Source: Clostridium sp. SM-530-WT-3G
Lineage (GTDB): Bacteria > Bacillota > Clostridia > Clostridiales > Clostridiaceae
DNA length: 59,364 nt
Direction: 5' to 3'
Assembly (NCBI RefSeq): GCF_012843905.1
Contig: NZ_JABAGC010000015.1
Location: forward strand, 1-59,364
Part shown: positions 17,215 to 28,689 of the stretch, piece by piece
Numbering within the stretch: the stretch's first letter is position 1
How the letters are laid out: every line of letters begins with the position of its first letter
Position numbers and translations under genes: made by a program
Notes under the pieces: model-generated
Told to the model about the DNA's origin: nothing
Seen by the model: the letters and a program-made list of their open reading frames with translations, nothing else
The model's database searches: none

Positions 17215-17559
17215 TTGAAAAGTATTAAAAAGAGATACATATTGAGAAAGGTTATACCCTCTATATTCCTTTTTATTGCAGCATGTGCAGGGTTAATAAA
17301 AATTAATATAATAAATACTAGAGCATTATCACCAATTGGTAATGGTAAAGAAAATTATGAAATTGTAAGTGAGGAATTTGGTGAAGATTTTTCAAAATTT
17401 ATTAAAGATAATTCAGTATTGAAAATATATTGCAACAAAGGAGAGGATATTTTAGTAAGGATAAAAGAAAATGATTTTAAAATAAAAAGTAAATTATCTT
17501 TTATAGATGATTTTAAAAATAAAATTGATGAATTAGTAAACCAGGTTAAAAATATATAA
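17215..17559 (+). CDS. Small membrane-anchored protein at the yqxA position
   Basis: This 114-residue protein has a basic N-terminus (MKSIKKRY...), one hydrophobic segment at about residues 14-31 and a charged extracellular tail of about 80 residues, with no motif that I recognise. It sits between spoIIP and lepA, where B. subtilis has yqxA, a DUF3679 protein of similar size and topology. I see no residue-level match that proves homology. The TTG start at 17215 is preceded by AGGAAG. A sporulation-related envelope role is guilt by position only. Confidence 0.6.
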   Translation: MKSIKKRYILRKVIPSIFLFIAACAGLIKINIINTRALSPIGNGKENYEIVSEEFGEDFSKFIKDNSVLKIYCNKGEDILVRIKENDFKIKSKLSFIDDFKNKIDELVNQVKNI

Positions 17560-17631
17560 ACAAGTATGGTAAATACGCAACATAAGAATTTAGGATTACT
17601 TAAATTTTCATAGCCATATTAAAGGGTTATA

Positions 17632-17640
17632 TGTTATAAT
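17632..17640 (+). promoter_or_regulatory. Extended -10 promoter of lepA
   Basis: TGTTATAAT matches an extended -10 (TGnTATAAT). No good -35 is present. The transcript would start about 190 bases before lepA and would contain a strong but unused Shine-Dalgarno-like GGGGGTG at 17661-17667, an internal terminator-like hairpin and two facing heptad arrays. Confidence 0.5.
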
Positions 17641-17680
17641 TTAGCTGATTTAATTATAACGGGGGTGAAAAGCTAAACTT

Positions 17681-17708
17681 TTAACAGTTGAGAGTTGAAA
17701 GTTGAAAG
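17681..17708 (-). repeat. Inverted heptad array, left arm upstream of lepA
   Basis: Four in-phase 7-base units (TTAACAG, TTGAGAG, TTGAAAG, TTGAAAG) are the reverse complement of the CTGTTAA/CTTTCAA family. They face the array at 17791-17825, and the two can pair over much of their length. Confidence 0.65.
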
Positions 17709-17763
17709 TGGAGAATTTATATGATGAAATTATTTCATAATTTCTAACTAATAAGTATATTAC

Positions 17764-17786
17764 GAAAATCTCAGAGGGATTTTTTC
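17764..17786 (+). terminator. Terminator-like hairpin between the two lepA-upstream arrays
   Basis: AAAATCTC pairs with GGGATTTT (8 bp, one wobble) around a three-base loop, followed by further T. It lies inside the lepA leader, so it could act as an attenuator, or as the terminator of an upstream transcript if lepA has a later start site. Confidence 0.5.
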
Positions 17787-17790
17787 TTTA

Positions 17791-17825
17791 CTATCAATTA
17801 TCAGCTATAAACTATCAACTGAATA
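17791..17825 (+). repeat. Heptad array, right arm upstream of lepA
   Basis: Five consecutive 7-base units (CTATCAA, TTATCAG, CTATAAA, CTATCAA, CTGAATA) end 12 bases before the lepA ATG. The last unit, CTGAATA, is identical to the last unit of the trmK-upstream array. Confidence 0.65.
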
Positions 17826-17837
17826 AGTTAGTGTAAT

Positions 17838-19643
17838 ATGAAAAATGACAGACAACAACATATAAGAAATTTTTCAATAGTAGCACATATTGATCACGGT
17901 AAGTCAACCCTTGCGGACAGATTACTTGAAACTACAGGAACCTTAACTAAAAGGGAAATGGAAGAACAAGTTCTAGATAATATGGAGATAGAAAGAGAAA
18001 GAGGAATTACAATAAAATCTCAGGCAGCGAGACTTGTATATAGAAGAGACGATGGCGAGGAATTTATTCTGAACTTAATTGATACTCCAGGGCATGTAGA
18101 CTTTAACTATGAAGTTTCAAGAAGTCTTGCAGCATGTGAAGGTGCAGTACTTGTAGTAGATGCTACTCAAGGAATACAGGCTCAGACTTTAGCAAACTGC
18201 TATCTTGCATTAGATAATGATTTAGAAATTACACCTGTAATTAATAAGATTGATTTACCTTCAGCAAGACCTGATGAAGTAAAACAGGAAATTGAAGATA
18301 TAATTGGTATAGATGCAGAAGAAGCACCACTTATTTCAGCAAAAACAGGTTTAAACATTAAAGATGTTTTAGAATCTGTAGTAAATAATATACCTGCTCC
18401 TACTGGAGATGAAAATGCTCCTCTTAAAGCGCTTATTTTCGACTCATATTATGACAGTTATAAAGGTGTTGTATGTATAGTTAGAATAAAAGATGGTAAA
18501 GTAAAAGTTGGCGATAAGATAAAACTTATGGCAACTGAAAAGGTATATGACGTTACAGAAGTTGGAGTATTTACTCCAAATGTTTTACCAATAGGTTCTT
18601 TAAGTGCTGGTGATGTTGGATATATTACTGCATCAATAAAGAATGTAAGAGATGCTAGAGTAGGTGATACTATAACAGAAGCTGCTAGACCTACAGAAGA
18701 AGCACTTCCAGGTTATAAACCAGCTATTCCAATGGTTTATTCAGGTATATATCCAGTGGATGGATCAAAATATGATGAATTAAAAGAAGCATTAGAAAAA
18801 TTACAAATAAATGATGCTGCATTAAGCTTTGAACCAGAAACTTCTATTGCATTAGGATTTGGATTTAGATGTGGATTCTTAGGGTTATTACATATGGAAA
18901 TAATTCAAGAAAGAGTTGAAAGAGAATTCAACTTAGATATAATCACTACTGCACCATCAGTTATTTACAAAGTAATAAAGACAGATGGTGAAGTACTTGA
19001 TATTACAAATCCAACAAATCTGCCTCCAATGACAGAAGTTGACTATATGGAAGAGCCAATAGTAAAAGCATCAATCATAACTCCAAAAGACTATGTTGGT
19101 GCAGTTATGGAATTATGTCAGGATCGTAGAGGAACATATATTGATATGCAGTATATTGAAGAAACAAGAGCTGTTGTTAATTATGAAATTCCATTAAATG
19201 AAATAATATATGATTTCTTTGATACATTAAAATCAAAGACAAGAGGATATGCTTCTCTAGATTATGAATTTAAAGGATATACAAGAACTAAGCTTGTTAA
19301 GCTTGATATATTATTAAATGGAGATATTGTTGATGCATTATCAATGATAGTGCCTGAAGAAAGAGCTTATCATAAAGGAAGAGGAATAGCGGAAAAATTA
19401 AAGGAAATAATTCCAAGACAAATGTTCGAAGTTCCAATTCAAGCAGCTGTAGGTTCTAAAATTATAGCGAGAGAAACAGTAAAAGCTATGAGGAAAGACG
19501 TATTAGCTAAATGTTATGGTGGAGATATTTCAAGAAAGAAGAAACTTCTTGAAAAACAAAAAGAAGGTAAGAAGAGAATGAGACAGGTTGGATCTGTTGA
19601 AGTTCCACAAGAAGCATTTATGGCTGTATTAAAAGTAGATTAA
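17838..19643 (+). CDS. lepA: Elongation factor 4 (back-translocase GTPase)
   Basis: LepA is a ribosomal GTPase that acts on stalled or mistranslocated ribosomes. This 601-residue protein has the G1 motif 'AHIDHGKST' near residue 16, G3 'DTPGH' and G4 'NKID' in the GTPase domain, followed by domains II, III and V and the LepA-specific C-terminal domain ending in '[24 protein letters not shown]'. The length is normal. The ATG at 17838 has almost no Shine-Dalgarno sequence (only AGTG), which is unusual in this window; the heptad array lies immediately upstream. The lepA-hemW-hrcA order is conserved. Confidence 0.97.
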   Translation: MKNDRQQHIRNFSIVAHIDHGKSTLADRLLETTGTLTKREMEEQVLDNMEIERERGITIKSQAARLVYRRDDGEEFILNLIDTPGHVDFNYEVSRSLAACEGAVLVVDATQGIQAQTLANCYLALDNDLEITPVINKIDLPSARPDEVKQEIEDIIGIDAEEAPLISAKTGLNIKDVLESVVNNIPAPTGDENAPLKALIFDSYYDSYKGVVCIVRIKDGKVKVGDKIKLMATEKVYDVTEVGVFTPNVLPIGSLSAGDVGYITASIKNVRDARVGDTITEAARPTEEALPGYKPAIPMVYSGIYPVDGSKYDELKEALEKLQINDAALSFEPETSIALGFGFRCGFLGLLHMEIIQERVEREFNLDIITTAPSVIYKVIKTDGEVLDITNPTNLPPMTEVDYMEEPIVKASIITPKDYVGAVMELCQDRRGTYIDMQYIEETRAVVNYEIPLNEIIYDFFDTLKSKTRGYASLDYEFKGYTRTKLVKLDILLNGDIVDALSMIVPEERAYHKGRGIAEKLKEIIPRQMFEVPIQAAVGSKIIARETVKAMRKDVLAKCYGGDISRKKKLLEKQKEGKKRMRQVGSVEVPQEAFMAVLKVD

Positions 19644-19658
19644 TAAAAATTTTAATTA

Positions 19659-19689
19659 AAAGGCTGACCTGTATAAGGTCAGCCTTTTT
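19659..19689 (+). terminator. Terminator after lepA
   Basis: AAAGGCTGACCT pairs perfectly with AGGTCAGCCTTT (12 bp) around a five-base loop and ends in T. It precedes hemW by only about 20 bases, so it may attenuate rather than end transcription. Confidence 0.9.
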
Positions 19690-19710
19690 GAATTTTAGGA
19701 GGAAATTTTA

Positions 19711-20835
19711 ATGAAAGAAATGTCTTTATATATACATATTCCATTCTGCAAGCAAAAATGCTTTTATTGTGATTTTTCATCATATGCAGGAAAAGAATCT
19801 TTAATGAGTGAGTATATAGATGCTTTAAATAAAGAAATATTAGAAAAAGCTTGTGGATATAAAATTAGAAGTATATTTATTGGTGGTGGAACACCTTCAT
19901 ATCTTGATGCACAAAGTATGGATAAGTTACTTGGTACCATAAATAAATTATCATTTGCAGATGAGATAGAATTTACAATGGAATGTAATCCAGGAACTTT
20001 AAATGAAGAAAAGCTTGTTATAATGAAGAAAAATAACGTAAATAGATTGAGTCTAGGGCTTCAATCTACAAATAATTCACTTTTGAAGGATATTGGAAGA
20101 ATTCATAATTTTAATGAATTTAAAGAAAATTATATTCTTGCAAGGAAGCATGGCTTTGATAATATAAATGCTGATTTAATGTTTGGTCTTCCTGGTCAGA
20201 CTATATATGATTGGAAACAGTCTTTGGAAGATGTAATATCATTAAATGTAGACCATATATCAGCATACAGTCTTATTATTGAAGAGGGTACATATTTTTA
20301 TAATCTTTATGAGAAGGATAAGCTTAATCTACCAAGTGAAAATGATGAAAGAACTATGTATGCAATGACTAAGGATATATTAAATAAGCAAGGATATCAT
20401 CAATATGAAATTTCTAATTATGCAAAGGAAGGAAAAGAATGTTTTCATAATAAAGTATATTGGCAATGTGATGAATATTTAGGATTAGGAGTTTCAGCAA
20501 GTTCATTTATAAATGAAAAAAGAATTAAAAATATAGATAATATAAAAGAATATATTAATAAAATAAGCAATAATGAAGAAGTTTCAGAAGAAATACATTG
20601 TAATGATTTAAAAGATGATATGGAAGAATTTATGTTTATGGGACTTAGAATGATTGAAGGAATAGATATTAGTAATTTTAAGAAGAGATTTGGAAGAGAT
20701 ATATATGATATTTATAAAGAACCAATTGAAAAGCATATTAAAGATGAACTATTAATATGTGATTCGGGAAAATTAAGATTAACATCGAAAGGTATTGAAC
20801 TTTCTAATTATGTTATGAGTGACTTTATATTATAA
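19711..20835 (+). CDS. hemW: Radical SAM heme chaperone HemW
   Basis: This 374-residue radical SAM protein of the HemN-like family inserts or carries heme and is usually not a coproporphyrinogen oxidase. The cluster-binding motif CxxxCxxC is C13, C17 and C20, followed by 'GGGTPSYLD' near residue 58 and the C-terminal HemN domain. The ATG is preceded by AGGAGG. It lies between lepA and hrcA, as in most Firmicutes, and no terminator that I can identify follows it. The annotation as HemW rather than HemN rests on the three-cysteine motif and the gene neighbourhood. Confidence 0.93.
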   Translation: MKEMSLYIHIPFCKQKCFYCDFSSYAGKESLMSEYIDALNKEILEKACGYKIRSIFIGGGTPSYLDAQSMDKLLGTINKLSFADEIEFTMECNPGTLNEEKLVIMKKNNVNRLSLGLQSTNNSLLKDIGRIHNFNEFKENYILARKHGFDNINADLMFGLPGQTIYDWKQSLEDVISLNVDHISAYSLIIEEGTYFYNLYEKDKLNLPSENDERTMYAMTKDILNKQGYHQYEISNYAKEGKECFHNKVYWQCDEYLGLGVSASSFINEKRIKNIDNIKEYINKISNNEEVSEEIHCNDLKDDMEEFMFMGLRMIEGIDISNFKKRFGRDIYDIYKEPIEKHIKDELLICDSGKLRLTSKGIELSNYVMSDFIL

Positions 20836-21020
20836 GAACTATTGAGTATAAATTTAGTAATAAACTTATGTTACATTACTTGAGATGATTAAAGTATACA
20901 TATTTTTAATATTAAAAATGAAATGAATAGAAAAGCAAAGAAAATTATAGTATATGGCAGATAATGTTGGAAAAACAATTAAATATGCTGGATACAAGTC
21001 AAAAATAAGAGATATTAGAA

Positions 21021-21049
21021 TTGACAAAAATCCACATTAATAATATATT
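21021..21049 (+). promoter_or_regulatory. Vegetative promoter of the hrcA-grpE-dnaK operon
   Basis: TTGACA (21021-21026) and TATATT (21044-21049), separated by 17 bases, form a near-consensus promoter. The CIRCE operator begins 14 bases after the -10, where a bound repressor would block initiation or escape. Confidence 0.85.
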
Positions 21050-21062
21050 AAAAACATAGTCA

Positions 21063-21089
21063 TTAGCACTCAACATTAACGAGTGCTAA
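21063..21089 (+). promoter_or_regulatory. CIRCE operator (HrcA binding site)
   Basis: A perfect inverted repeat, TTAGCACTC - 9 bases - GAGTGCTAA, matches the CIRCE consensus completely. HrcA binds it and represses the chaperone operon until heat stress. It lies between the promoter and the hrcA start. I found no second copy in front of dnaJ. Confidence 0.97.
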
Positions 21090-21104
21090 CAAAGAGGTGA
21101 GATT

Positions 21105-22136
21105 ATGAGTATTGATGATAGAAAAATAAAAATTCTTCAAGCTATTATCAATGATTATATTCGTACTGGAGATCCCGTAGGATCGAGAACTATAGCTAAA
21201 AACTATGATTTAGGTATAGGACCTGCAACTATAAGAAATGAAATGGCTGATCTTGAGGATATGGGATATTTAGAGCAACCTCATGCTTCATCAGGAAGAG
21301 TTCCATCAAGCAAAGGTTATAGATTATATGTTGATAAGCTTATGCAGAGTCAAGATTTGACTGTAGAAGAAGATCTTAAGATTAAACAGTATATAATTGA
21401 TACAGCAATGCTTGAAGTAGATAAGATTGTTAGACAGACAAGTGCTCTTTTATCAGAATTAACAAAGATGACGTGCATAATAGAAGCACCATCAGTAAAA
21501 AAGAGTTTTGTAAAGTCTATTCAGCTTATAAAAGTTGATGAGCATAATCTTGTGTCAGTATTTTTAACGGATACAGGACTTATAAAAAATCATATTTTAA
21601 AACTTAAAGGGATTGTTCCTACATCAGATGTTTTAAATAAAATAAATGAGGTCATAAATGCAAGACTTGTAGGTCTTTCAATTCAAGATATAAACTTAGA
21701 GGTTATAAATAACCTACAAAGTGAAATTGGAGATTATGATGAAATATTCAATGGAATATTACCTCTTTTATATGAAGCATTAAACACATCTGATTCATCA
21801 GAAGTATTCATGGAAGGTGCAACAAATATATTTAACTATCCAGAGTACAATGATATAGATAAAGCTAAGGAAATGTTATCATTATTAAATGATAAAGATT
21901 CAATAATGGAGTTATTAAATCCAAGTGATGATATAACTATCAGTATTGGAGATGAAAATTATAGACCACAGGCTAAGGACTGCAGTATTATTTCAGCAGA
22001 ATATTCTCTCGGGAATAGGCCTATTGGCAAGATAGGACTTATCGGACCTAGAAGAATTAATTATTCTAAGGTAATAACGATAATGTCTGAAGTAGTTAAA
22101 GAATTAAACAATATACTAAATAACCAACAGATATAG
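21105..22136 (+). CDS. hrcA: Heat-inducible transcription repressor HrcA
   Basis: This 343-residue repressor of class I heat-shock genes has an N-terminal winged helix ('[20 protein letters not shown]' near residue 18) and a long dimerisation/GAF-like domain. It binds CIRCE, present just upstream, so it autoregulates its own operon. The ATG follows AAAGAGGTGA. It precedes grpE by 36 bases. Its length and order match the clostridial hrcA-grpE-dnaK operon. Confidence 0.97.
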   Translation: MSIDDRKIKILQAIINDYIRTGDPVGSRTIAKNYDLGIGPATIRNEMADLEDMGYLEQPHASSGRVPSSKGYRLYVDKLMQSQDLTVEEDLKIKQYIIDTAMLEVDKIVRQTSALLSELTKMTCIIEAPSVKKSFVKSIQLIKVDEHNLVSVFLTDTGLIKNHILKLKGIVPTSDVLNKINEVINARLVGLSIQDINLEVINNLQSEIGDYDEIFNGILPLLYEALNTSDSSEVFMEGATNIFNYPEYNDIDKAKEMLSLLNDKDSIMELLNPSDDITISIGDENYRPQAKDCSIISAEYSLGNRPIGKIGLIGPRRINYSKVITIMSEVVKELNNILNNQQI

Positions 22137-22172
22137 TTTTATATTTCGAGAGATGAGGTGTAGTTAAAATAT

Positions 22173-22772
22173 ATGGAAGAAAATAAAAATGTTAATACTG
22201 AAGAAGCAAAAGAAGATAAAGCATGTGAAGTTAATTCTAATGAAGAAGTAAAAGCAACAGAAGAAGCAAATGTTGAAAATGCTAGTGAAAATTCAAAAGT
22301 TGACTCTATAGAAGAGGATGAACTAGCTGTGATGAAAGAAAAGAATGAAAAGTTACAAGAAGAATTAGATGCAACTAAAGATAGGCTTCTTAGACTTACG
22401 GCAGAATATGATAACTATAGAAAGAGAACTGCTAAAGAAAAAGAAGGAATTTATGGTGATGCATATGTAGATGTTGTAAAAGAAATTCTACCAATCATAG
22501 ACAACTTAGAAAGAGCTGTTGCAGCCGAAGGAAGTATTGAAGACCTTAAAAAAGGTGTAGAAATGACAATGAAAGGCTGTAAAGATGCATTTGCTAAATT
22601 AGGCGTTGAAGAAATAGATGCCAATGGAGAATTTGATCCTAACTTCCATAATGCAGTAATGCATATAGAAGACGAAAATTTAGGTAAAAATGTAGTTGCT
22701 GAAGTATTCCAAAAGGGATACAAAAAAGACAATAAAATAATAAGACATACAATGGTTAAAGTAGCTAACTAA
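22173..22772 (+). CDS. grpE: Nucleotide exchange factor GrpE
   Basis: GrpE releases ADP from DnaK to drive the chaperone cycle. This 199-residue protein has a long acidic, poorly ordered N-terminus (residues 1-55), a coiled coil (about 55-95) and the conserved beta domain with 'RAVAAEGSIEDLKKGVEMT' and 'FDPNFHNAVMH'. The acidic head is longer than in many relatives but typical of clostridia. It is translated between hrcA and dnaK under CIRCE control. Confidence 0.96.
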   Translation: MEENKNVNTEEAKEDKACEVNSNEEVKATEEANVENASENSKVDSIEEDELAVMKEKNEKLQEELDATKDRLLRLTAEYDNYRKRTAKEKEGIYGDAYVDVVKEILPIIDNLERAVAAEGSIEDLKKGVEMTMKGCKDAFAKLGVEEIDANGEFDPNFHNAVMHIEDENLGKNVVAEVFQKGYKKDNKIIRHTMVKVAN

Positions 22773-22842
22773 TAGCAAATCATTGATAAGTTAAATAGCT
22801 AAACACTAAAATATTGTTAATATAAATTGAAAATAAACTTGA

Positions 22843-24720
<1,878 letters not shown>

Positions 24721-24758
24721 TAGGGTTTACTAAAATCTGATTTAAGATATAATATTAC

Positions 24759-24785
24759 AGGGAAGGCAAATTAGTCTTCCCTTTT
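24759..24785 (+). terminator. Terminator after dnaK
   Basis: AGGGAAG pairs with CTTCCCT (7 bp) across a 10-base loop and is followed by TTTT. It ends the CIRCE-regulated transcript before dnaJ. Confidence 0.8.
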
Positions 24786-24805
24786 CTAAGATAAAAATAT
24801 AACAT

Positions 24806-24834
24806 TTGATAAGGTGTAATTGACAAGGTATAAT
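24806..24834 (+). promoter_or_regulatory. Separate promoter for dnaJ
   Basis: TTGATA (24806-24811) and TATAAT (24829-24834) are 17 bases apart. This near-consensus promoter lies after the dnaK terminator, so dnaJ appears to be transcribed independently. No CIRCE element is present near it. Confidence 0.7.
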
Positions 24835-24915
24835 CGAGAAGAAAATATAGAAATTAATATATTCTAATATGTAATTAATAATGTTTAAAGAAATTCTATG
24901 AATTTCATCATCAAA

Positions 24916-24943
24916 CTGTCAATTTTCAACTTTCAATTGTCAA
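24916..24943 (+). repeat. Heptad repeat array upstream of dnaJ
   Basis: Four in-phase units (CTGTCAA, TTTTCAA, CTTTCAA, TTGTCAA) share the pattern YTKTCAA, with TTKTCAA/CTKTCAA alternating. The array ends 27 bases before the dnaJ ATG, just ahead of the GGTGGTG ribosome binding site. Confidence 0.7.
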
Positions 24944-24970
24944 TTAAATTAATGGTGGTGAAAATCAAAA

Positions 24971-26104
24971 ATGGCAAGTAAAGACTATTATGAAGTGCTT
25001 GGACTTAAAAAAGGTGCAAGTGAAGATGAAATAAAAAGAGCCTTTAGAAAATTAGCCGTAAAATATCATCCAGATAGAAACCAAGGTAATGCTGAAGCAG
25101 AAGAAAAGTTTAAGGAAATAAATGAAGCATATCAAGTTCTTTCAGATCCTGAAAAGAAAGCTAAGTATGATCAATTTGGATCTGCAGCATTTGATGGAAG
25201 CGGAGGCTTTGGCGCTGGTGGATTTGGTGGATTCGATGGCTTTGATATGGGAGGCTTCGGAGATATTTTCGAATCATTCTTTGGAGGCGGTGGCGGAAGC
25301 TCTGCAAGAAGAAATGGTCCAGTAAGAGGTAATGATATTGAATATACTCTAACATTAACTTTTGAAGAAGCAGTATTTGGTGTAGAAAAAGAAATATCTG
25401 TTACTAGAAATGAAAATTGTGAACATTGTAATGGTTCAGGAGCAGAACCGGGTACAGATGTTAAAATTTGTCCAACATGTGGTGGATCAGGTCAAGTTAG
25501 AGTACAAAGACAAACTCCACTTGGAAGCTTTGTATCTACTTCAACATGTAACCACTGTCATGGAACTGGTAAGATTACTGAAACTCCTTGTAAGGAATGT
25601 AAAGGTAAGGGCCAAGTAAGAAAGACAAGAAAAATAAAAGTTAATATACCAGCAGGTGTTGATACTGGAAATGTAATGCCTTTAAGAGGACAAGGAGAAC
25701 ATGGATTAAGAGGAGGAAGTCCTGGAGATCTATATGTTAAGATTAATGTTACTCCATCTAAAACATTCACAAGAAAAGGAAATGATGTTTATATAGATGC
25801 ACATATTTCTATGGCTAAAGCGGCTTTAGGTACAGAAATAAAAGTTGCAACTGTTGATGGAAATGTTAAGTATACAGTACCAGCAGGAACTCAATCAGGA
25901 ACAATGTTCAGATTAAAAGGTAAGGGTATACAAAAAGTCAACTCAAGTGGTAAAGGAGATCAATATGTAAAAGTTATAGTTGATATTCCTAAATCATTAA
26001 ATAAAGAACAAGAAGAAGCATTATATGCATTTATGAAAGCTTCAGGTGAAGAACCAGATGCTGCAACAGGAACTCATAAGAAGAGATTCTTTGGTAAAAA
26101 ATAA
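24971..26104 (+). CDS. dnaJ: Co-chaperone DnaJ (Hsp40, type I)
   Basis: DnaJ delivers substrates to DnaK and stimulates its ATPase. This 377-residue protein has the J domain with HPD at residues 33-35, a glycine/phenylalanine-rich linker (about 70-110), four CxxCxGxG zinc modules ([32 protein letters not shown]) and the C-terminal substrate domains. GGTGGTG lies about 10 bases before the ATG. Although adjacent to dnaK, it is separated by a terminator, its own promoter and a heptad array, so its regulation probably differs from that of the CIRCE operon. Confidence 0.97.
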   Translation: MASKDYYEVLGLKKGASEDEIKRAFRKLAVKYHPDRNQGNAEAEEKFKEINEAYQVLSDPEKKAKYDQFGSAAFDGSGGFGAGGFGGFDGFDMGGFGDIFESFFGGGGGSSARRNGPVRGNDIEYTLTLTFEEAVFGVEKEISVTRNENCEHCNGSGAEPGTDVKICPTCGGSGQVRVQRQTPLGSFVSTSTCNHCHGTGKITETPCKECKGKGQVRKTRKIKVNIPAGVDTGNVMPLRGQGEHGLRGGSPGDLYVKINVTPSKTFTRKGNDVYIDAHISMAKAALGTEIKVATVDGNVKYTVPAGTQSGTMFRLKGKGIQKVNSSGKGDQYVKVIVDIPKSLNKEQEEALYAFMKASGEEPDAATGTHKKRFFGKK

Positions 26105-26114
26105 ATAGAATATA

Positions 26115-26158
26115 AAAAGAGCTGTTTATGAATGAAAATAATCATAAACAGCTCTTTT
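26115..26158 (+). terminator. Terminator after dnaJ
   Basis: AAAAGAGCTGTTTATGA pairs with TCATAAACAGCTCTTTT (17 bp, perfect) around a 10-base loop. This is one of the strongest hairpins of the window. Confidence 0.9.
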
Positions 26159-26229
26159 GATTTGTATTTTTTCTTTAAAATATATAAATACTAACTACGA
26201 GTATATTATTTTAAAGTGAAGGTGATTAG

Positions 26230-27780
26230 GTGAGTGAATTAAAAGATGAATTGTTAGGTGAAATAGATCAACTTAGAGAAAATGGAATACGTTTTTTAAA
26301 TGGTGATATTTCAAAAATGGAATTTAAACATATATCATGTGGTTTTGGGGTATATGCAGAACGTAATAAAAAGACTTTTGTAGTCAGACTAAGGATACCT
26401 TCAGGAATAACAGATATAGAAGAATTAAAATGGGTATATGAGAAAGCAAAAGAATGTGGTTTAGAAAAGATTCACTTAACTACAAGAGAATCAATTCAAT
26501 TTCATAATTTGTCTATAGATGATGTGTGTTCTATTATTAGGGAAGGTATTAAAAGAAATATTTATACTAGAGGTGCAGGAGGAGATTATCCAAGAAATAT
26601 TGCAATGTCACCACTTGCAGGAGTAGATAAGTTTGAAGCTTTTGATGTTACTCCATATGCTCTTGCAGTAAATAATTATTTTTTAAGAAGAATCACTTCT
26701 TATAATCTTCCAAGAAAAATAAAAGTATCATTTTCAAGTAGTAATATGGATTTAGGGCATTGCAATGTAACTGATTTGGGATTTTTAGCAGTAAATAAGG
26801 ATGGAAAAGAATATTTTAAAGTGTATATGGGAGGTGGACTTGGTCAGAATTCTAAGCTTGGAATTGAGTATGATGAATTAATAGAGCCCAAAGATGTTTT
26901 ATACTATATTGAAGCGATGGTAAGATTTTTTATGGCAGAAGGTGACTATAATAACAGGGCTAGAGCAAGAATAAGATATATAGCAGATAGAATGGGAAAA
27001 GAAGATTTTGTTAAGGAATATAAAAAGTATTTAAATGAAGTTATAGAAAAAGAGGATCTTACTTTAAATTTAGAGCCTAATATATGCACTAAAGAAGGAA
27101 TTGAAACAGAAATAAAAAATAAAAGGCTTATAGAACAAAAGCAAAAAGGTTTATATAGTGTATATTTTCATCCAATAGGAGGACAATTTCAATTAAAGGA
27201 TTTAAAAGAAATATTAGATGTAGTTGAAGAAGTTAAGAATATTGAGTTAAGACTTACAATGACTGAGGGAATTTATTTTAGAAATCTTAATGGAAAAGAA
27301 GCAGAGAAGTTACTCAAACTTACAGAAGGACGTGGAGGAGAAACTCATTTAGAGCAAAGTGTATCATGTATAGGAGTTCCAATATGTCAGATGGGTCTTT
27401 TGAATTCTCAAAAAGTATTAAGAGATATTATAGATTACTTTAGAGAAAAAAGAATGACCAAAGATATTATTCCAAGAATACATATTTCAGGTTGTATGAA
27501 TTCATGTGGAATTCATCAGGCATGTCAGCTTGGACTAACAGGGAGAAAGAAGAGAGTTGATGGTGAACTTTCTGATGTATATGAATTACATGTTAATGGT
27601 TCATTTGAAGATGGTAATGCACGACTTGGAAAGATATATGGAGAAATTCCAGAAGCTGAAATACCCAAATTCTTATATGAATTAGCATTGCTTATTGAAC
27701 CTAAAAATATTAACTTTAATGATTATTTAGAAAAGTATGAAGAAGAGTTTGATAAATTAGTGGGGAAATTTGTTAGATAG
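26230..27780 (+). CDS. Siroheme [4Fe-4S] nitrite/sulfite reductase family protein
   Basis: This 516-residue ferredoxin-type reductase has two repeats of the sulfite/nitrite reductase fold. The cluster/siroheme ligands are C380 and C386 in 'CIGVPICQ' and C422 and C426 in 'GCMNSCG', the classical CX5C...CX3C pattern. An N-terminal ferrodoxin-like half contains 'LTTRESIQFHNL'. The GTG start at 26230 follows GAAGGTGA. It would reduce sulfite to sulfide or nitrite to ammonia; the sequence does not decide between them. It stands alone between two terminators, with no obvious sulfur or nitrogen genes beside it. Confidence 0.88.
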   Translation: MSELKDELLGEIDQLRENGIRFLNGDISKMEFKHISCGFGVYAERNKKTFVVRLRIPSGITDIEELKWVYEKAKECGLEKIHLTTRESIQFHNLSIDDVCSIIREGIKRNIYTRGAGGDYPRNIAMSPLAGVDKFEAFDVTPYALAVNNYFLRRITSYNLPRKIKVSFSSSNMDLGHCNVTDLGFLAVNKDGKEYFKVYMGGGLGQNSKLGIEYDELIEPKDVLYYIEAMVRFFMAEGDYNNRARARIRYIADRMGKEDFVKEYKKYLNEVIEKEDLTLNLEPNICTKEGIETEIKNKRLIEQKQKGLYSVYFHPIGGQFQLKDLKEILDVVEEVKNIELRLTMTEGIYFRNLNGKEAEKLLKLTEGRGGETHLEQSVSCIGVPICQMGLLNSQKVLRDIIDYFREKRMTKDIIPRIHISGCMNSCGIHQACQLGLTGRKKRVDGELSDVYELHVNGSFEDGNARLGKIYGEIPEAEIPKFLYELALLIEPKNINFNDYLEKYEEEFDKLVGKFVR

Positions 27781-27837
27781 TATATAACAACAATAAATTA
27801 ATAATTACTATATGAAAGATTAATTATAACTTTAAAT

Positions 27838-27879
27838 AACTCATGAGTATTAAGTAAAGAATGTTCATGAGTTTTATTT
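27838..27879 (+). terminator. Terminator after the siroheme reductase gene
   Basis: AACTCATGA pairs perfectly with TCATGAGTT (9 bp) around an 18-base loop, followed by a T-rich tail. Confidence 0.75.
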
Positions 27880-27976
27880 ATGAAAATAAATTATTAGCTA
27901 TGATGCAATAAAATTTTGCAATATAGATTTATATATGTATAATTATTATGAATGATAAAAGATGGAGTGAAGTGAA

Positions 27977-28639
27977 ATGAGACTTAGGAAAAAACCATGG
28001 GCAAGACCTGAACTTGAAAGTTGTGATTTTTTTATAGTTAATCCTAAAGAGTATAAGGGTAAGTGGAAAGAACTTTTCGGAAACGATAAACCTATATATT
28101 TAGAACTTGGATGTGGAAAAGGCACATTTATGGCAGTGCATGGTTCACAAAATCCTGACATAAATTATATTGCAATTGACATAAAAGATGAGGTATTGGT
28201 ACTTGCAAAAAGAAATATAGAAAAAGCATTTGAAGAAGCAGGAAGACCTGTTGTAGATAATGTTAAGCTAATGGCTCAAGAAATACTTATAATAAATGAA
28301 ATTTTAGGTGAAGATGACTGTATTGATAGAATATACATAAATTTCTGTAATCCATGGCCAAAGGATAGACATAAGAAAAGAAGATTAACACATAATAGAC
28401 AATTAGATCAATATAGAACTTTCTTAAAGGATAAGGGAGAAATATATTTCAAGACCGATGATGATGAATTATTTGAAGAATCTCTTGAATATTTTAAAGA
28501 AAGTAAGTTCACAATTAAGTATATAACATATGATTTACATAATAGTGACTTTGAAGGAAATGTTCCTACAGAGCATGAAAATATGTTTACTGAACAAGGA
28601 ATTAAAACTAAATTTTTAATTGCGGTTAAGGAAAATTAA
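27977..28639 (+). CDS. trmB: tRNA (guanine-N7)-methyltransferase
   Basis: TrmB makes m7G46 in the variable loop of many tRNAs. This 220-residue class I methyltransferase shows the SAM motif '[11 protein letters not shown]' near residue 42 and the family motif '[16 protein letters not shown]' (about 122-137), where relatives read NFSDPWPKxRHxKRRL. The substitution of SD by CN is unusual but conservative in shape. The ATG follows a GGAGTGAAGTG ribosome binding site. It begins a run of RNA- and ribosome-modifying genes. Confidence 0.95.
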   Translation: MRLRKKPWARPELESCDFFIVNPKEYKGKWKELFGNDKPIYLELGCGKGTFMAVHGSQNPDINYIAIDIKDEVLVLAKRNIEKAFEEAGRPVVDNVKLMAQEILIINEILGEDDCIDRIYINFCNPWPKDRHKKRRLTHNRQLDQYRTFLKDKGEIYFKTDDDELFEESLEYFKESKFTIKYITYDLHNSDFEGNVPTEHENMFTEQGIKTKFLIAVKEN

Positions 28640-28689
28640 TTTATTTTATATGCTAAATAAATATAAGAATATAAGAAAGGAATTCGAAA

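Noticed and set aside
20954..21040. A 28-codon ORF in the hemW-hrcA gap
   Set aside because: It has no Shine-Dalgarno sequence, it contains the -35 element of the hrcA promoter, and its codons look like intergenic sequence.
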